Positions 27,230 to 36,631 of a stretch of 64,000 nucleotides of DNA are shown one piece after another. Where the stretch lies: NCBI GenBank assembly GCA_021775965.1, contig JAJFGV010000060.1, forward strand, positions 20,439 through 84,438, written 5' to 3'. A program made the position numbers and the translations under genes. Under the pieces are notes generated by a model. The model searched no databases. It was not told the DNA's origin and saw nothing but the letters and a program-made list of their open reading frames with translations. Position 1 is the stretch's first letter; every line of letters starts with the position of its first letter. Source of the DNA: Alphaproteobacteria bacterium (GTDB lineage: Bacteria; Pseudomonadota; Alphaproteobacteria; Micavibrionales; Micavibrionaceae).

Positions 27230-29269
27230 TTAACCAACACCATTTACTTTATTTAAGCTTTCGGAAGTCATGTCAATCACTTTATCATCACCCCATTGCT
27301 CAGCATACCGCTTATTAGCATACTGGATAGCATTATTTCGATTTTTCCCTTCGTCAAAGATTTTTAGTAACCACCGCATATATGTACCTATCCTTTCACC
27401 ACCTCTCCCATCACGAAAAGGATCTAAATCATCAATGCGAGATGACCAATCACCCAATTCAGGCTCATTCTCAGGATTTTCCTTATATAGTTTTAAAGAC
27501 TTCATCAAACTATCGAGATCATCAAAAATCAGCTTACCATGCCCCCACTGGTAATATAAATGAGAGCGTAATCCAGGTAGATCACAATGTACGCCCCTAC
27601 ATCCGGCAGCAATTACTGCTTCAGTAACGGCAGAAGAGATTCCAATGCCTACGGCAATATTTGCACTACGAGCAGCATTAGATGGCAGGCTGCCATATAC
27701 ATCACCCAACTGAATGCATCGACCAGTAGTTTTTGCGCTAGTTAATAGATCATGGATTTCCGGCAGGGCGTCTAACACCTGTGGTTTCTTTGATTTAATT
27801 ATCAGACCTACCTCACTATCCTCAATTATCCACTCTAGGAAATTTCTATAAAGTGATAGCATCATTGTCTTAGAATAGTGCAAATCGATGCTAAACATGT
27901 TATCATAAAGGACGACAAGAAACTGCCCTCCTGCATCCTTAAGTATCTTTTGCAAACAGTAACTATCATTACTGTCTTTATCAATAGACGAATTATGTGG
28001 GAAACCAGATACTATACAATAATCGTTTCTATTTCTATCCGCCCGTAAAAACGTAGGCATACGACTGTTCCACGAAAAAAATATATGGTCCGGATAATAC
28101 CCAATCATAGCACCAAATGGAATATAGAATTCTGAGCCTTGTTTTCCAACACGCACACCATCTTCAAAGTCGAGAGCAATGTTCTGCGCAATATTCTGCA
28201 ATCCACACTCAACTGCATCATGGTGGACTACAACATTAAACCTTCTATAGAATGCCTGCCAATATTCAACCTCTTTCAGTAAGTGTGCACCTGCTTTGAA
28301 GAGCCATTTTCCTATTCCATCCGTATCTTTTTTACTATGAACCTCCATCTTCTTAAGACCTGTCAGGAGTGGACCCTTTCCCAAAGATGCTCTCCATACA
28401 GTTTTAAGGCCACAGGGAATGTCACGTCTCCAGCAGAGACTTACCCACCGCATTCCCATGGATTCAATCTGTTTTATATGTTCCTTTGTTATCGGATGTG
28501 TATAAGAACGATCAAAATAGACTATCACCCTTTCAGGACCTATTTGACTGTAAGGATACCAGAATATATCGGAACGGCGTTTTATATCTATACCTTCCGC
28601 ATAATGAACCGCTATACAAGGTTTTTTAGCATATGGCGGTTTCAATCTTTCTGGAAGCAAACTGGCAAAAACATCCTGGATCAAATCATACAACTTCTTT
28701 ACAAATGGACGCACCAGGGGAAAAACAAATAAAGGCTTATTTGCAACAAGGGAGACATCCCCATCAGGCCAAACACGTTGCAAATCAGAAAAGAAACCAT
28801 TTTCAGGCCAGACGATGACACCATGATGTTGCCTCTTTTCATTTCTATTTTTCCATTGAATAATACATAAAAATCTTAAAATGGGAAATATCTCTTCGTA
28901 TACACATTTTTCCAGGTATAAGTCGAGTTTATTCTGCGGAAGAAGGGAGGTTAATCCATGATATACCGATAATTCTTTAAGTCTATCTACCACCGCAATG
29001 GTTGTCTCTGATGAAATTCTATATGATTCATATAGCAATGATTCACCGGTTGCCAAATGCATATCACCCATATTGTATTCAAACTTTGATACCCTACCTT
29101 TAATAATATGAAAGAATCTCAGGCATTTAAAAAACAGCCATCCCGAGTAAGTTATATCTAAGAAACAGATATCTACACTTCGCCTCATATTATCAAAACT
29201 GAGTATTTTCCACATGGTGGAAGGGCAAAGGCAATTAACCCAGAAAACACTAATGTTGTTTTTGCTCAA
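27230..29269 (-). CDS. Large orphan surface-carbohydrate protein, possible GT-B glycosyltransferase
   Basis: I do not recognise the family. 679 residues, soluble, with an apparent TTG start at 29269 (ATG-free N-terminus KNNISVFWVNCLCPSTMW). The C-terminal third is GT-B-like: VGLIIKSKKPQVLDAL near residue 500, then IAVGIGISSAVTEAVIAAGC near 560, where a nucleotide-sugar phosphate would bind, and YYQWGHGKLIFDDLD. Layout and size resemble the protein at 7303-9243 although the N-termini differ. The end DPFRDGRGGERIG is distinctive. Its neighbour is the ABC flippase 17 bases downstream, which suggests a role in glycan assembly or export. Confidence 0.55.
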   Translation of the reverse strand: MSKNNISVFWVNCLCPSTMWKILSFDNMRRSVDICFLDITYSGWLFFKCLRFFHIIKGRVSKFEYNMGDMHLATGESLLYESYRISSETTIAVVDRLKELSVYHGLTSLLPQNKLDLYLEKCVYEEIFPILRFLCIIQWKNRNEKRQHHGVIVWPENGFFSDLQRVWPDGDVSLVANKPLFVFPLVRPFVKKLYDLIQDVFASLLPERLKPPYAKKPCIAVHYAEGIDIKRRSDIFWYPYSQIGPERVIVYFDRSYTHPITKEHIKQIESMGMRWVSLCWRRDIPCGLKTVWRASLGKGPLLTGLKKMEVHSKKDTDGIGKWLFKAGAHLLKEVEYWQAFYRRFNVVVHHDAVECGLQNIAQNIALDFEDGVRVGKQGSEFYIPFGAMIGYYPDHIFFSWNSRMPTFLRADRNRNDYCIVSGFPHNSSIDKDSNDSYCLQKILKDAGGQFLVVLYDNMFSIDLHYSKTMMLSLYRNFLEWIIEDSEVGLIIKSKKPQVLDALPEIHDLLTSAKTTGRCIQLGDVYGSLPSNAARSANIAVGIGISSAVTEAVIAAGCRGVHCDLPGLRSHLYYQWGHGKLIFDDLDSLMKSLKLYKENPENEPELGDWSSRIDDLDPFRDGRGGERIGTYMRWLLKIFDEGKNRNNAIQYANKRYAEQWGDDKVIDMTSESLNKVNGVG

Positions 29270-29396
29270 CTTAAAAGGCCAGAAACATAAATATCATTTA
29301 TTTATATGATTTAACGATAAATAACCAAGTTACCGCACCAGTTAACTCTTGCGGTAAATCTCTATACAATTAAAGTATCTTCTGCGTAGAAGGTGC

Positions 29397-30923
29397 TCAA
29401 ATGAAAACCCGCTCTTGATAATAAGAGTACAAATCTGAATCAAGTCGTTCATTGAGTTTGTTTTCATTGACATGCCCTACTGCTCTGGAGATTGAAGAAA
29501 TGTCTCCAAGAAGTTGTTGAATTCTGGGATCTGATTCGTAAATATTATACATTTCTTTGTCAAGGGGCTGGTACGTATTAAATACTAAATTAAACAAAAG
29601 CTGGAAATTGTTTAGAAAGCTTACGTCTTCTTCTTTAACCCATGGGCGAAACTTCAGGCTTAACTCGCCATACATATCAGTCTGGCACCATTCCTCTAGA
29701 TTCTCAGGTAGGACCAGGCCGTATTCTCTTTGCATTAAACTTGTAAGAGATGCTCCAGGATAAGGCATGTATTGGTACAAGCTCATTCTCGATATGGGAT
29801 TGATTTTTTTAAACTCCCTACATAGATTAACTGTAGCCAAAATATCTTCGTCAGTTTCAAAAGGAAATGCAAATATAAAATTATGTACCGTGCTCAACCC
29901 CATGTCACGCATTTTCGTATTAAATAGCTTCATTTTGCTATAGTCATCCTTTTTGTTAAGATACTCCTGGATCCTCGATGAACCGGTTTCAGGTGAATAA
30001 GCAACAAAATCACAAAAGCCGGAAAACTCCTTAACGACTTTATCTTTAAAAGTATTAAATTTGCTGCGAATAGAACTTATTTTGATCCCTCTATCTTTAA
30101 ATTCCCTGATTAATTCAATGGCACGGCCAGTATGAAGGATGAAATTTTCATCAGCACTTTCAAAAATGTCAAATCCGAATTCGCTGTGTAAATAATCAAT
30201 CTCTTCCATGATGCGCTTAACACTAAACGCCCTCCATATATCACCTTTATTGACACTATCAACTTCCCCTTTGTAACAATACGTGCAAACAAAAGGGCAT
30301 CCTCGTGACGTAGTAATAGTCGCTAAATATGGATACTGTGCAGGATTGAGATATTCTTTAAATTGATGCCATGACGGTATTGGTAGGTCATCCAACGGAT
30401 CAATCTTTCTGGATGGCAGCGTCATCATTGTTTTTCCATTTGTTTTGTAATAAATTCCACTAACGTGTTTCAGATGTTTTCCTTCGTTAAGCGCCCTTGC
30501 CAATTCAACCACGGTATAATCACCTTCAGCCAACATAATAATATCTACTAGTTCATGTTTTATAGTACTTTGCGGATATATTGTCGGATGTACACCACCC
30601 CATGCGATAGGAATATCATTTCCATAATTTGAACGAAGCATTCGGGCTATTCTAAGACCATTACTAATCTGCGACCCTGTCATGCTGGAAATACCGAAAA
30701 AAAGTATTTCCCCCGCCTTGGAAATTTTCTCCGTCATTTCTTCCTCAGTCATCACTCTGTCGTCAAGCAATATTACGGGAAAACCGGCTTTCTCTAAAGT
30801 AGAGGCCAAATACATTATAGAAAGAGGGGCGTACATTCTCCTGATACTATGTATATCTCGTCTACGCTCTTTCGAATAGCCTCCTGTTGGTCTTGGGTAA
30901 ATTAAAACAACATGTTTTTTCAT
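29397..30923 (-). CDS. B12-binding radical SAM protein
   Basis: A 508-residue protein with an N-terminal cobalamin-binding domain (MYLASTLEKAGFPVILLDDRVM, IAWGGVHPTIYPQST, VDIIMLAEGDYTVVEL) and the radical SAM motif CPFVCTYC at Cys209, 213, 216. YSPETGSSRIQEYLNKKD and FAFPFETDEDI match the later strands of the class. It belongs to the same broad family as the genes at 11015, 33036 and 48164. ATG at 30921-30923. The next gene upstream starts 115 bases away, so an internal promoter is possible but none is evident. Confidence 0.87.
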   Translation of the reverse strand: MKKHVVLIYPRPTGGYSKERRRDIHSIRRMYAPLSIMYLASTLEKAGFPVILLDDRVMTEEEMTEKISKAGEILFFGISSMTGSQISNGLRIARMLRSNYGNDIPIAWGGVHPTIYPQSTIKHELVDIIMLAEGDYTVVELARALNEGKHLKHVSGIYYKTNGKTMMTLPSRKIDPLDDLPIPSWHQFKEYLNPAQYPYLATITTSRGCPFVCTYCYKGEVDSVNKGDIWRAFSVKRIMEEIDYLHSEFGFDIFESADENFILHTGRAIELIREFKDRGIKISSIRSKFNTFKDKVVKEFSGFCDFVAYSPETGSSRIQEYLNKKDDYSKMKLFNTKMRDMGLSTVHNFIFAFPFETDEDILATVNLCREFKKINPISRMSLYQYMPYPGASLTSLMQREYGLVLPENLEEWCQTDMYGELSLKFRPWVKEEDVSFLNNFQLLFNLVFNTYQPLDKEMYNIYESDPRIQQLLGDISSISRAVGHVNENKLNERLDSDLYSYYQERVFI

Positions 30924-31038
30924 TTAATCGCCTCCACTGCAAGAAAGATTACTACTAATACTTACTATCATGCTTCCAAACTGGCTACTGTAAGAATTAA
31001 ATATCCTCATATAGCTACCGCAACTCTTATTGAACACG

Positions 31039-32256
31039 TTATTCTTGATTGCTTAATGCACTCTTAATCAGAGCTGTAATATTTTTCGTCCCATCACCAT
31101 GTATAATATGCCCGAAATGCAAGTTTCGACTCTTTTCAAAGGCATCTTTTAATTCCATATCATGGAGACATTGTTTTATAGTTGAAAGAAGATTAGTACG
31201 GTCTTCGACATTCAACGACACACCATACTGATACAGAGGAACTGGATTGGGGTTGCCAGTTAAGTTTAATTGTATTAGAGGTTTTCCCATCAGAACAGAT
31301 TCAAAACCAATAGTAGAAAAAATGGTAATGGTTAAGTCCGAACAAAATATCAGTTCCCGTATCGGCGCATCCGGTCTAAGGTGAACACCCTTTTTCCCTG
31401 AAATCCATTTTTCATGATTTCTAATATCTTCTCCTGGATGTGGTTTTATTATTAATTCATAACCATCGAGTTGAGAAACGGCATTAATGGCACTCTCCAC
31501 CATTACTTGAGAGGTTGGATTGGTCTGAGTGCCCAGCAAGATAAATCGTTTGTTTTCCGGTAATTGCCATTTTCCAGGTAAATCAATACTAGGAAATACC
31601 TCCATCTCTGCTGGAATCTGGTCAAACACAGGCTGACCGGTAACAACAATTCTTTCACGATCATGCCCTGCCTTGACAAGATTTTCTAGTGTTATGTCGC
31701 ACATAACTGCAATTTTGTCCGCTTCCAATTTGTGCCTTTTTTCAAACCCGAGATAATCATGTATTGCAATAGTAGGTATCCCCCTGTTTAAACCCGCTTT
31801 CACCGCAGCACGTTCCATACGAGGGACGTTAGTTGTTACGATTAAATCAGGTCCTACATAATCTACTATTTTCTGCATGGTATTAACCGGATAAAAAGCC
31901 CTTCTGCCTTTTTCGTTAATTTCACGAAAAGCCTCTTCTTCTCCAATCTCCATTACAACGTCTCTCATCGAACTTCCCAAATAAATTTCCGACTCCTTGC
32001 GGTCAATCCCTTTTCCGTCAACATGCCACTTATCGGCTAACTCTTTCCCAAGCCTCCACGCAAGATCATCCATTATAACACTTTCGAAATCAGCTATAGA
32101 TTTATATGCTATCCTTTCCTGTTTCAATGATTTCATTGCAATAGACAAGCCCAGGACAGTTGTTTCATAAAAGTTTTCTTTTCTTAACTCTTTGATTAGT
32201 GGTATAGCCAGATTGACATGCCCACCTCCATATACTACAAAGAATATTCTTTTCAT
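31039..32256 (-). CDS. GT-B-fold glycosyltransferase-like protein
   Basis: A 405-residue protein with GT-B features. The N-terminus MKRIFFVVYGGGHVNLAIPLIKEL is the acceptor-side Rossmann strand with a Gly-rich HVNLA turn; PTIAIHDYLGFEKRH is the linker region. In the C-terminal half FILLGTQTNPTSQ, YELIIKPHPGEDI and FSTIGFESVLMGKPLIQLN form the nucleotide-sugar binding pattern (KPHP and S/T-x-E-x-x-x-x-x-K). That also occurs in CDP-glycerol transferases and UDP-GlcNAc 2-epimerase-like proteins. It overlaps the HpcH-like gene by 4 bases. Probably a soluble transferase of the glycan; acceptor and donor unknown. Confidence 0.75.
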   Translation of the reverse strand: MKRIFFVVYGGGHVNLAIPLIKELRKENFYETTVLGLSIAMKSLKQERIAYKSIADFESVIMDDLAWRLGKELADKWHVDGKGIDRKESEIYLGSSMRDVVMEIGEEEAFREINEKGRRAFYPVNTMQKIVDYVGPDLIVTTNVPRMERAAVKAGLNRGIPTIAIHDYLGFEKRHKLEADKIAVMCDITLENLVKAGHDRERIVVTGQPVFDQIPAEMEVFPSIDLPGKWQLPENKRFILLGTQTNPTSQVMVESAINAVSQLDGYELIIKPHPGEDIRNHEKWISGKKGVHLRPDAPIRELIFCSDLTITIFSTIGFESVLMGKPLIQLNLTGNPNPVPLYQYGVSLNVEDRTNLLSTIKQCLHDMELKDAFEKSRNLHFGHIIHGDGTKNITALIKSALSNQE

Positions 32257-33032
32257 TGAACGATTTCTCTAATTTTGTTTAATAATTGTTCACGATCATG
32301 AACGACCTCCTTTTGATTGCGCTTTTTAAGTTTATTATACTCATTTCGTATAGCTGCAATCTCCAGAGCCCAATTTTTACCTTCTACATCTTTTTTAAAA
32401 GCCCTTCTTATTATTACATTTCTACAATCTAATCGGGCCATTTCTGTTAATATAAGCTCAGTAGAAAGCGGATACCCTCCCCCTGATATAGTTATACCTC
32501 CAAATCCAAAATTTCTATCAGGAAACAAATTTCTCATTCTGTCAAGAATATCCGTTTCTATAACCTGGTATGCAAATTTTAGCTCCAATGATATGCTGAG
32601 GTCGTTAAGGCCTATATACACTTCTTCAAACTCTCTATTTCTCAACTTACTTGCAATCTCAATTGCCTCTACGCTTTCAAACAACAAAATAGTTTTGGCC
32701 CTCTTGTCGACAAGTGTTATGAATTCATCAACTTCATGAATAGTCTTAAACATCGGAAGCATAATTATGTCGGATCCGCTGTTTATTGCGTCTGTTATTT
32801 CAACATCACTTTTATCATGAATCGGGTTTATTCTACATACAATTTTTCCTGGAAAAGATTTTCTTGCTCTTATAAGATCCGATTTCGCTAAATTGTTTTG
32901 TTCCAGGTGATATCCGTGCTGTCGTTCGTCCTTCCCTCGTGTCTCCCAATCAACTACAACACGTGAGATATCTGCACCCCAAGCTTTTTCCAAGAGAGCT
33001 TTTTCGTGTGCAAATAACATAAAATCAAGCAC
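32253..33032 (-). CDS. HpcH/HpaI (citrate lyase beta-like) aldolase family protein
   Basis: A 259-residue class II aldolase-like protein. RVVVDWETRGKD near residue 24 has the acidic TIM-barrel strand, VCRINPIHDKSD holds the catalytic Arg, ILLFESVEAIE has the metal Glu and IGLNDLSISL the metal Asp (usual GPYDLS), and GFGGITISGGG the phosphate or carboxylate loop. Members condense or cleave pyruvate with an aldehyde, giving 2-keto-3-deoxy acids. The first codon is GTG at 33032; the ATG at 33020 (MLFAHEKALLEK) is an alternative. It overlaps the GT-B gene by 4 bases, and a B12 radical SAM gene precedes it. Confidence 0.82.
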   Translation of the reverse strand: MLDFMLFAHEKALLEKAWGADISRVVVDWETRGKDERQHGYHLEQNNLAKSDLIRARKSFPGKIVCRINPIHDKSDVEITDAINSGSDIIMLPMFKTIHEVDEFITLVDKRAKTILLFESVEAIEIASKLRNREFEEVYIGLNDLSISLELKFAYQVIETDILDRMRNLFPDRNFGFGGITISGGGYPLSTELILTEMARLDCRNVIIRRAFKKDVEGKNWALEIAAIRNEYNKLKKRNQKEVVHDREQLLNKIREIVQ

Positions 33033-33035
33033 CGC

Positions 33036-34550
33036 TTATCTAAAATGAATATTGTGCAAAGGAAGTTTGCGATTAAACTTTTCCCAAAACTTCCAATAAG
33101 CATAAAGCAGGTTCCAATCCCAGCAATATTTAAAATTATCTGAATCTACGCGGTATTTAGCCATCTTATGAAAAAACAGATAGATCAGACGAAACATCCC
33201 ATGGTCAAGCTTCATTTTCAGGCTCTTGGACGGAAAGGCGGCAGGAAGATAATATTTGTCCATTTTCAATATAAAGTCCTTATCCTTCGACTTGACCCAT
33301 GGTGTTGCATCTCCACTTCGCGTATTAAAGAAAGACCAATCTTCAAGTGATTCCGGCCGCTTAAGCCCTTTCTCAACCGCTTCGTCAAACAAAGGATTTC
33401 CTGGAAATGGTACAAAAAAATTTACCGGACAAACATTGTCCGGATCTATCTTTTTCAGTCTTGCAATAGTCTGAAAGGTTTTCTGTATCAAGTCCTTTGG
33501 CTCATTTGGGTAGAATACCATAAAACTATATAGTCCGCGTATTCCTGCCTTAGCTAACTTCTCCGCGCAAATGTATGTATTTTCATCCTTTTCATCCTTA
33601 TATATGTGGTCTAGCATTTCCTGACTGGGTGCTTCAACACCCGGATGAATCAGAACACATCCGGCTTCTGCCATTAAATTTAAATCTTCCTGCTTCATTT
33701 TTGCGATCATCCCGGTTCTTGCACAAGCCTGCCATTCAATCCTTAAATTCCTTTCTACCATTTCCTCACACATATCCCGTACTCTTTTCGGAGAAACGAT
33801 AAAGGTATCATCTACAAATAACACTTCATTAACTCCATATTTTTCATGAATATATTGTAATTCGTCGACGATACGGACAGGACTTAACCCTTCCCATCGT
33901 CGCCGAAATACCAACGGGTCTGCACAGTATCCGCATCTCCATGGGCAACCCTGACTAGTCCGGTAAGTTGCAAAAACCCGATTCGACCCTGTTTTCCTAC
34001 CAGGATACTTCGATAAGTCTACCAAGTGAAAAGGCAGGGGAGGAAATTCCTCCAGGCTAATAAGCTCTCTTGGAGCATTAAGAACCGGTACTCCATCTCG
34101 TTTGTATGCAATTCCATTAATACTAGATATATCTCCATTATTCATCAGGCAATTCCATAACTCCAACATTGTATTTTCACCCTGACCGATGGCCACGTAG
34201 TCTACACATGGATAGGAAACCGTTTGTTCAGGTAGAATCGAACCGTGCCAACCACCCCAAATGACTGGAAAGTCAGGTTTTTTCTCTTTAATGGCCTTGC
34301 AAACCTGGAGTGCAAATCCTATCTGCGGTCCGGTTTGCACCCCCATTCCTATGGCTTTAGCGCCATTATCAATCATATTCAATATTTTTTGTTTGTGGTC
34401 TTTTTCAATTCGCCCATCAATTATTTGAAATGCAATACCATCTCTTTCCAATACAGACGCAATGGCTAGCAAATTAAGTGGAGGGTTAATTCTGTCTAAT
34501 CCTTCATTCGTATCTGGAAAAAAGAGAATCAAATAATCATCCTTGTTCAT
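33036..34550 (-). CDS. B12-binding radical SAM protein
   Basis: A 504-residue B12 radical SAM protein. The cobalamin-binding domain runs from PPLNLLAIASVLERDG to VIWGGWHGSILPEQT, with IGQGENTMLELW in the place of VxGEGE. Radical SAM motif CPWRCGYC at Cys202, 206, 209, then HPGVEAPSQEMLDHIYKDE and FYPNEPKD. The ATG at 34548-34550 has GGAGAAC 5 to 6 bases upstream, a strong ribosome binding site, and overlaps the CMP-sugar synthetase gene by 14 bases. It follows the aminotransferase and synthetase genes and may modify that activated or free sugar acid. Confidence 0.88.
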   Translation of the reverse strand: MNKDDYLILFFPDTNEGLDRINPPLNLLAIASVLERDGIAFQIIDGRIEKDHKQKILNMIDNGAKAIGMGVQTGPQIGFALQVCKAIKEKKPDFPVIWGGWHGSILPEQTVSYPCVDYVAIGQGENTMLELWNCLMNNGDISSINGIAYKRDGVPVLNAPRELISLEEFPPLPFHLVDLSKYPGRKTGSNRVFATYRTSQGCPWRCGYCADPLVFRRRWEGLSPVRIVDELQYIHEKYGVNEVLFVDDTFIVSPKRVRDMCEEMVERNLRIEWQACARTGMIAKMKQEDLNLMAEAGCVLIHPGVEAPSQEMLDHIYKDEKDENTYICAEKLAKAGIRGLYSFMVFYPNEPKDLIQKTFQTIARLKKIDPDNVCPVNFFVPFPGNPLFDEAVEKGLKRPESLEDWSFFNTRSGDATPWVKSKDKDFILKMDKYYLPAAFPSKSLKMKLDHGMFRLIYLFFHKMAKYRVDSDNFKYCWDWNLLYAYWKFWEKFNRKLPLHNIHFR

Positions 34551-35262
34551 TTTGTTCTCCCACTACTTCTGCGACTAAAAAATCTATGGGCTCATCTATA
34601 TCTATTGACTTTTCAGCACTCATTATATGTATACTCGCCATATCCGAAATCAGCAAATTTTTTTCAAACAGCACATTCCTGCGTGTAGCATAAACCGCAC
34701 CGTTGGGTATATATAGATCAGGTAATGATTGTGTAACTCCTCGCTCTCCTTTCATCTCTCCCTCTAGAAATGATACCGCTCTGTTTTTTTTCAAACTGAA
34801 CATCCATTCCGGTCTTTCACATATTTTTTTTACAGAAAATGCGGACTCTATTTCCGGATTATCTGTTAATTTCTGTATACATGCATCAATATCTTCACTG
34901 GAACAAAAAGGGCTTGTTGGCTGCATTGTTACCGCAATATCAACTTTCTCACGAGTTTCTGCTTCAATAAATGCTACCGCATGCTGAGTAACCAGCTCTG
35001 AAGGAACGTCTTCTGCTAAGTCAGCAGGCCTGACAAACGGTACCTCAGCACCAAATTCTTTTGACAATCTCATTATTTCAGGATGGTCAGAAGATACAAT
35101 TACCCTATCCAACAACTTACTTCCCAAAGCAGCTTTGATTATATACCCAATAAGGGGAATACCATTAAGAAGTTTGATGTTCTTTAATGGAATGCGCCGA
35201 GAACCACCCCTGGCATGAATTATTCCAATAATATTAGATTTACCAACAACTCTTTTTACCAT
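34537..35262 (-). CDS. CMP-nonulosonic acid cytidylyltransferase (NeuA/LegF-like)
   Basis: A 241-residue protein that is the most canonical CMP-sialic-type synthetase in the window: IIHARGGSRRIPLKNIKLL is an almost perfect CTP loop, VIVSSDHPEIM follows, and TMQPTSPFC is the intact QPTSP motif. It should transfer CMP to the nonulosonic acid made by the synthase at 40531. ATG at 35260-35262 with GGATATAA before it, overlapping the aminotransferase gene by 7 bases. Of the four cytidylyltransferases here this is the best candidate to be the LegF-type enzyme, on sequence and position. Confidence 0.88.
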   Translation of the reverse strand: MVKRVVGKSNIIGIIHARGGSRRIPLKNIKLLNGIPLIGYIIKAALGSKLLDRVIVSSDHPEIMRLSKEFGAEVPFVRPADLAEDVPSELVTQHAVAFIEAETREKVDIAVTMQPTSPFCSSEDIDACIQKLTDNPEIESAFSVKKICERPEWMFSLKKNRAVSFLEGEMKGERGVTQSLPDLYIPNGAVYATRRNVLFEKNLLISDMASIHIMSAEKSIDIDEPIDFLVAEVVGEQNEQG

Positions 35263-36626
35263 TTATATCCTATTCTCACATCTATTTCTTTTTTATTTAA
35301 GACTTCTATATTCTCAAAAATTTTGTTAAAGGCATCTACTATATCTTTCATGTCATCTATTTCATTTGGTCGATGAATATGGTACAACCAGATAAATTTT
35401 TCCCTTAACAATTTTTCGGCAACGGGACAATCACCAGACTTATATTCCCTCCTGAAATTATATAAATGACATGACCATGGACACTGGTCTCTGCCATAAG
35501 CAATTTTCTTCAAAAAAATGGGGTTTTCATACATAGTCCTCAAGTAACCAGAACCGGCTGGAATACCTTCAGCTCTAAGCACTGCCAATATCTTCTCGCG
35601 TTTCACTCCAGTTGCCTGAGAATCATATATTAATGAAAGAATATGAGGCACAACTCCGTCCTTTAAGACCGGAACTGAAACCCCCGGAAGGTCTTGTAGC
35701 GCATCTTGTAAAAAATATGCATTTTCAGTACGGATTCTATTATTTTCATCAAGCTTAGCAAGTTGGGCTATGCCTAAAGCCGCACTCAACTCTGTCATCC
35801 TGAAATTCATTCCAACTATATTAACTAAAGAATCTTCATCCCAGGAATCATCAGGAATTGATTCACCATGATTTCTTATCAATCTCGCTTTTCTTGCCAA
35901 ATTTGGATTATTTGTAACGACCATTCCACCTTCACCTGTTTGCAGGTTTTTTGTTTCCTGAAAGCTAAAAACTCCCATATCAGCAATTGTACCAACACAC
36001 TTTCCTTTATATTTCGTCCCGGGAGCCTGGGCACAATCTTCAATTACAACAAGTTTATGTTTTTCTGCAATCTCCATAATAGCATCCATATCGGCTGTAT
36101 TTCCCAATAAATGGACAACCAGAATGGCTTTAGTTCTTGGAGTAATAGCTTTTTCCACCTCATCAGGGTCTAGACAAAAGCTGTTTTCTTCAACATCAAC
36201 AAACACGGGGATGGAGTTAAAAAGTAATATACTGCTACCAGTCGCACTAAAAGACATACAAGTTGTTATTACTTCATCTCCTGGTCCAATTCCGGCAGCA
36301 CCTAATGCCATAGAAAGACCGGACGTAGCTGAGTTAACTGATATCGCATAAGACACATCAAACTTACTTGCAAAATCAGACTCGAATTTCCGCACCATTC
36401 TCCCTCCGAGGAAGGTATAATACTGGCTTTTATAATTAACGGCTTCTGCCGAAATCATCAGCAACTGCTTTTCAATATCATCTGTAGGGCTTCCCATAAA
36501 ACGAGAAAATTCTTTATTTTCTAAAACCTGTTTTATATATATCCACTCCTGTTCATCTATAACAACAGAAGAGTGAAAAGGTTTTTTACGAACAGGAGTT
36601 CCTCCAAAGATTGCTAACTTATCCAT
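35256..36626 (-). CDS. DegT/DnrJ/EryC1/StrS aminotransferase
   Basis: A 456-residue PLP aminotransferase that builds amino sugars from keto sugars. The N-terminus has LAIFGGTPVRKKPF, then VNSATSGLSMALGA and DCAQAPGTKYKGKCVG; the internal aldimine Lys lies in SFQETKNLQTGEGGM at Lys226. It is longer than usual (about 380-400), with extra residues near 55-75 and at the C-terminus. It overlaps the cytidylyltransferase by 7 bases. Its substrate is probably a keto sugar different from that of the LegC-type enzyme at 42799. Confidence 0.9.
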   Translation of the reverse strand: MDKLAIFGGTPVRKKPFHSSVVIDEQEWIYIKQVLENKEFSRFMGSPTDDIEKQLLMISAEAVNYKSQYYTFLGGRMVRKFESDFASKFDVSYAISVNSATSGLSMALGAAGIGPGDEVITTCMSFSATGSSILLFNSIPVFVDVEENSFCLDPDEVEKAITPRTKAILVVHLLGNTADMDAIMEIAEKHKLVVIEDCAQAPGTKYKGKCVGTIADMGVFSFQETKNLQTGEGGMVVTNNPNLARKARLIRNHGESIPDDSWDEDSLVNIVGMNFRMTELSAALGIAQLAKLDENNRIRTENAYFLQDALQDLPGVSVPVLKDGVVPHILSLIYDSQATGVKREKILAVLRAEGIPAGSGYLRTMYENPIFLKKIAYGRDQCPWSCHLYNFRREYKSGDCPVAEKLLREKFIWLYHIHRPNEIDDMKDIVDAFNKIFENIEVLNKKEIDVRIGYKW

Positions 36627-36631
36627 TTCAG

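Noticed and set aside
32317..32739. Plus-strand 140-residue frame opposite the aldolase gene
   Set aside because: It is rich in Ser and Asn, as expected for the complement of a real gene, and the minus strand has the aldolase motifs.
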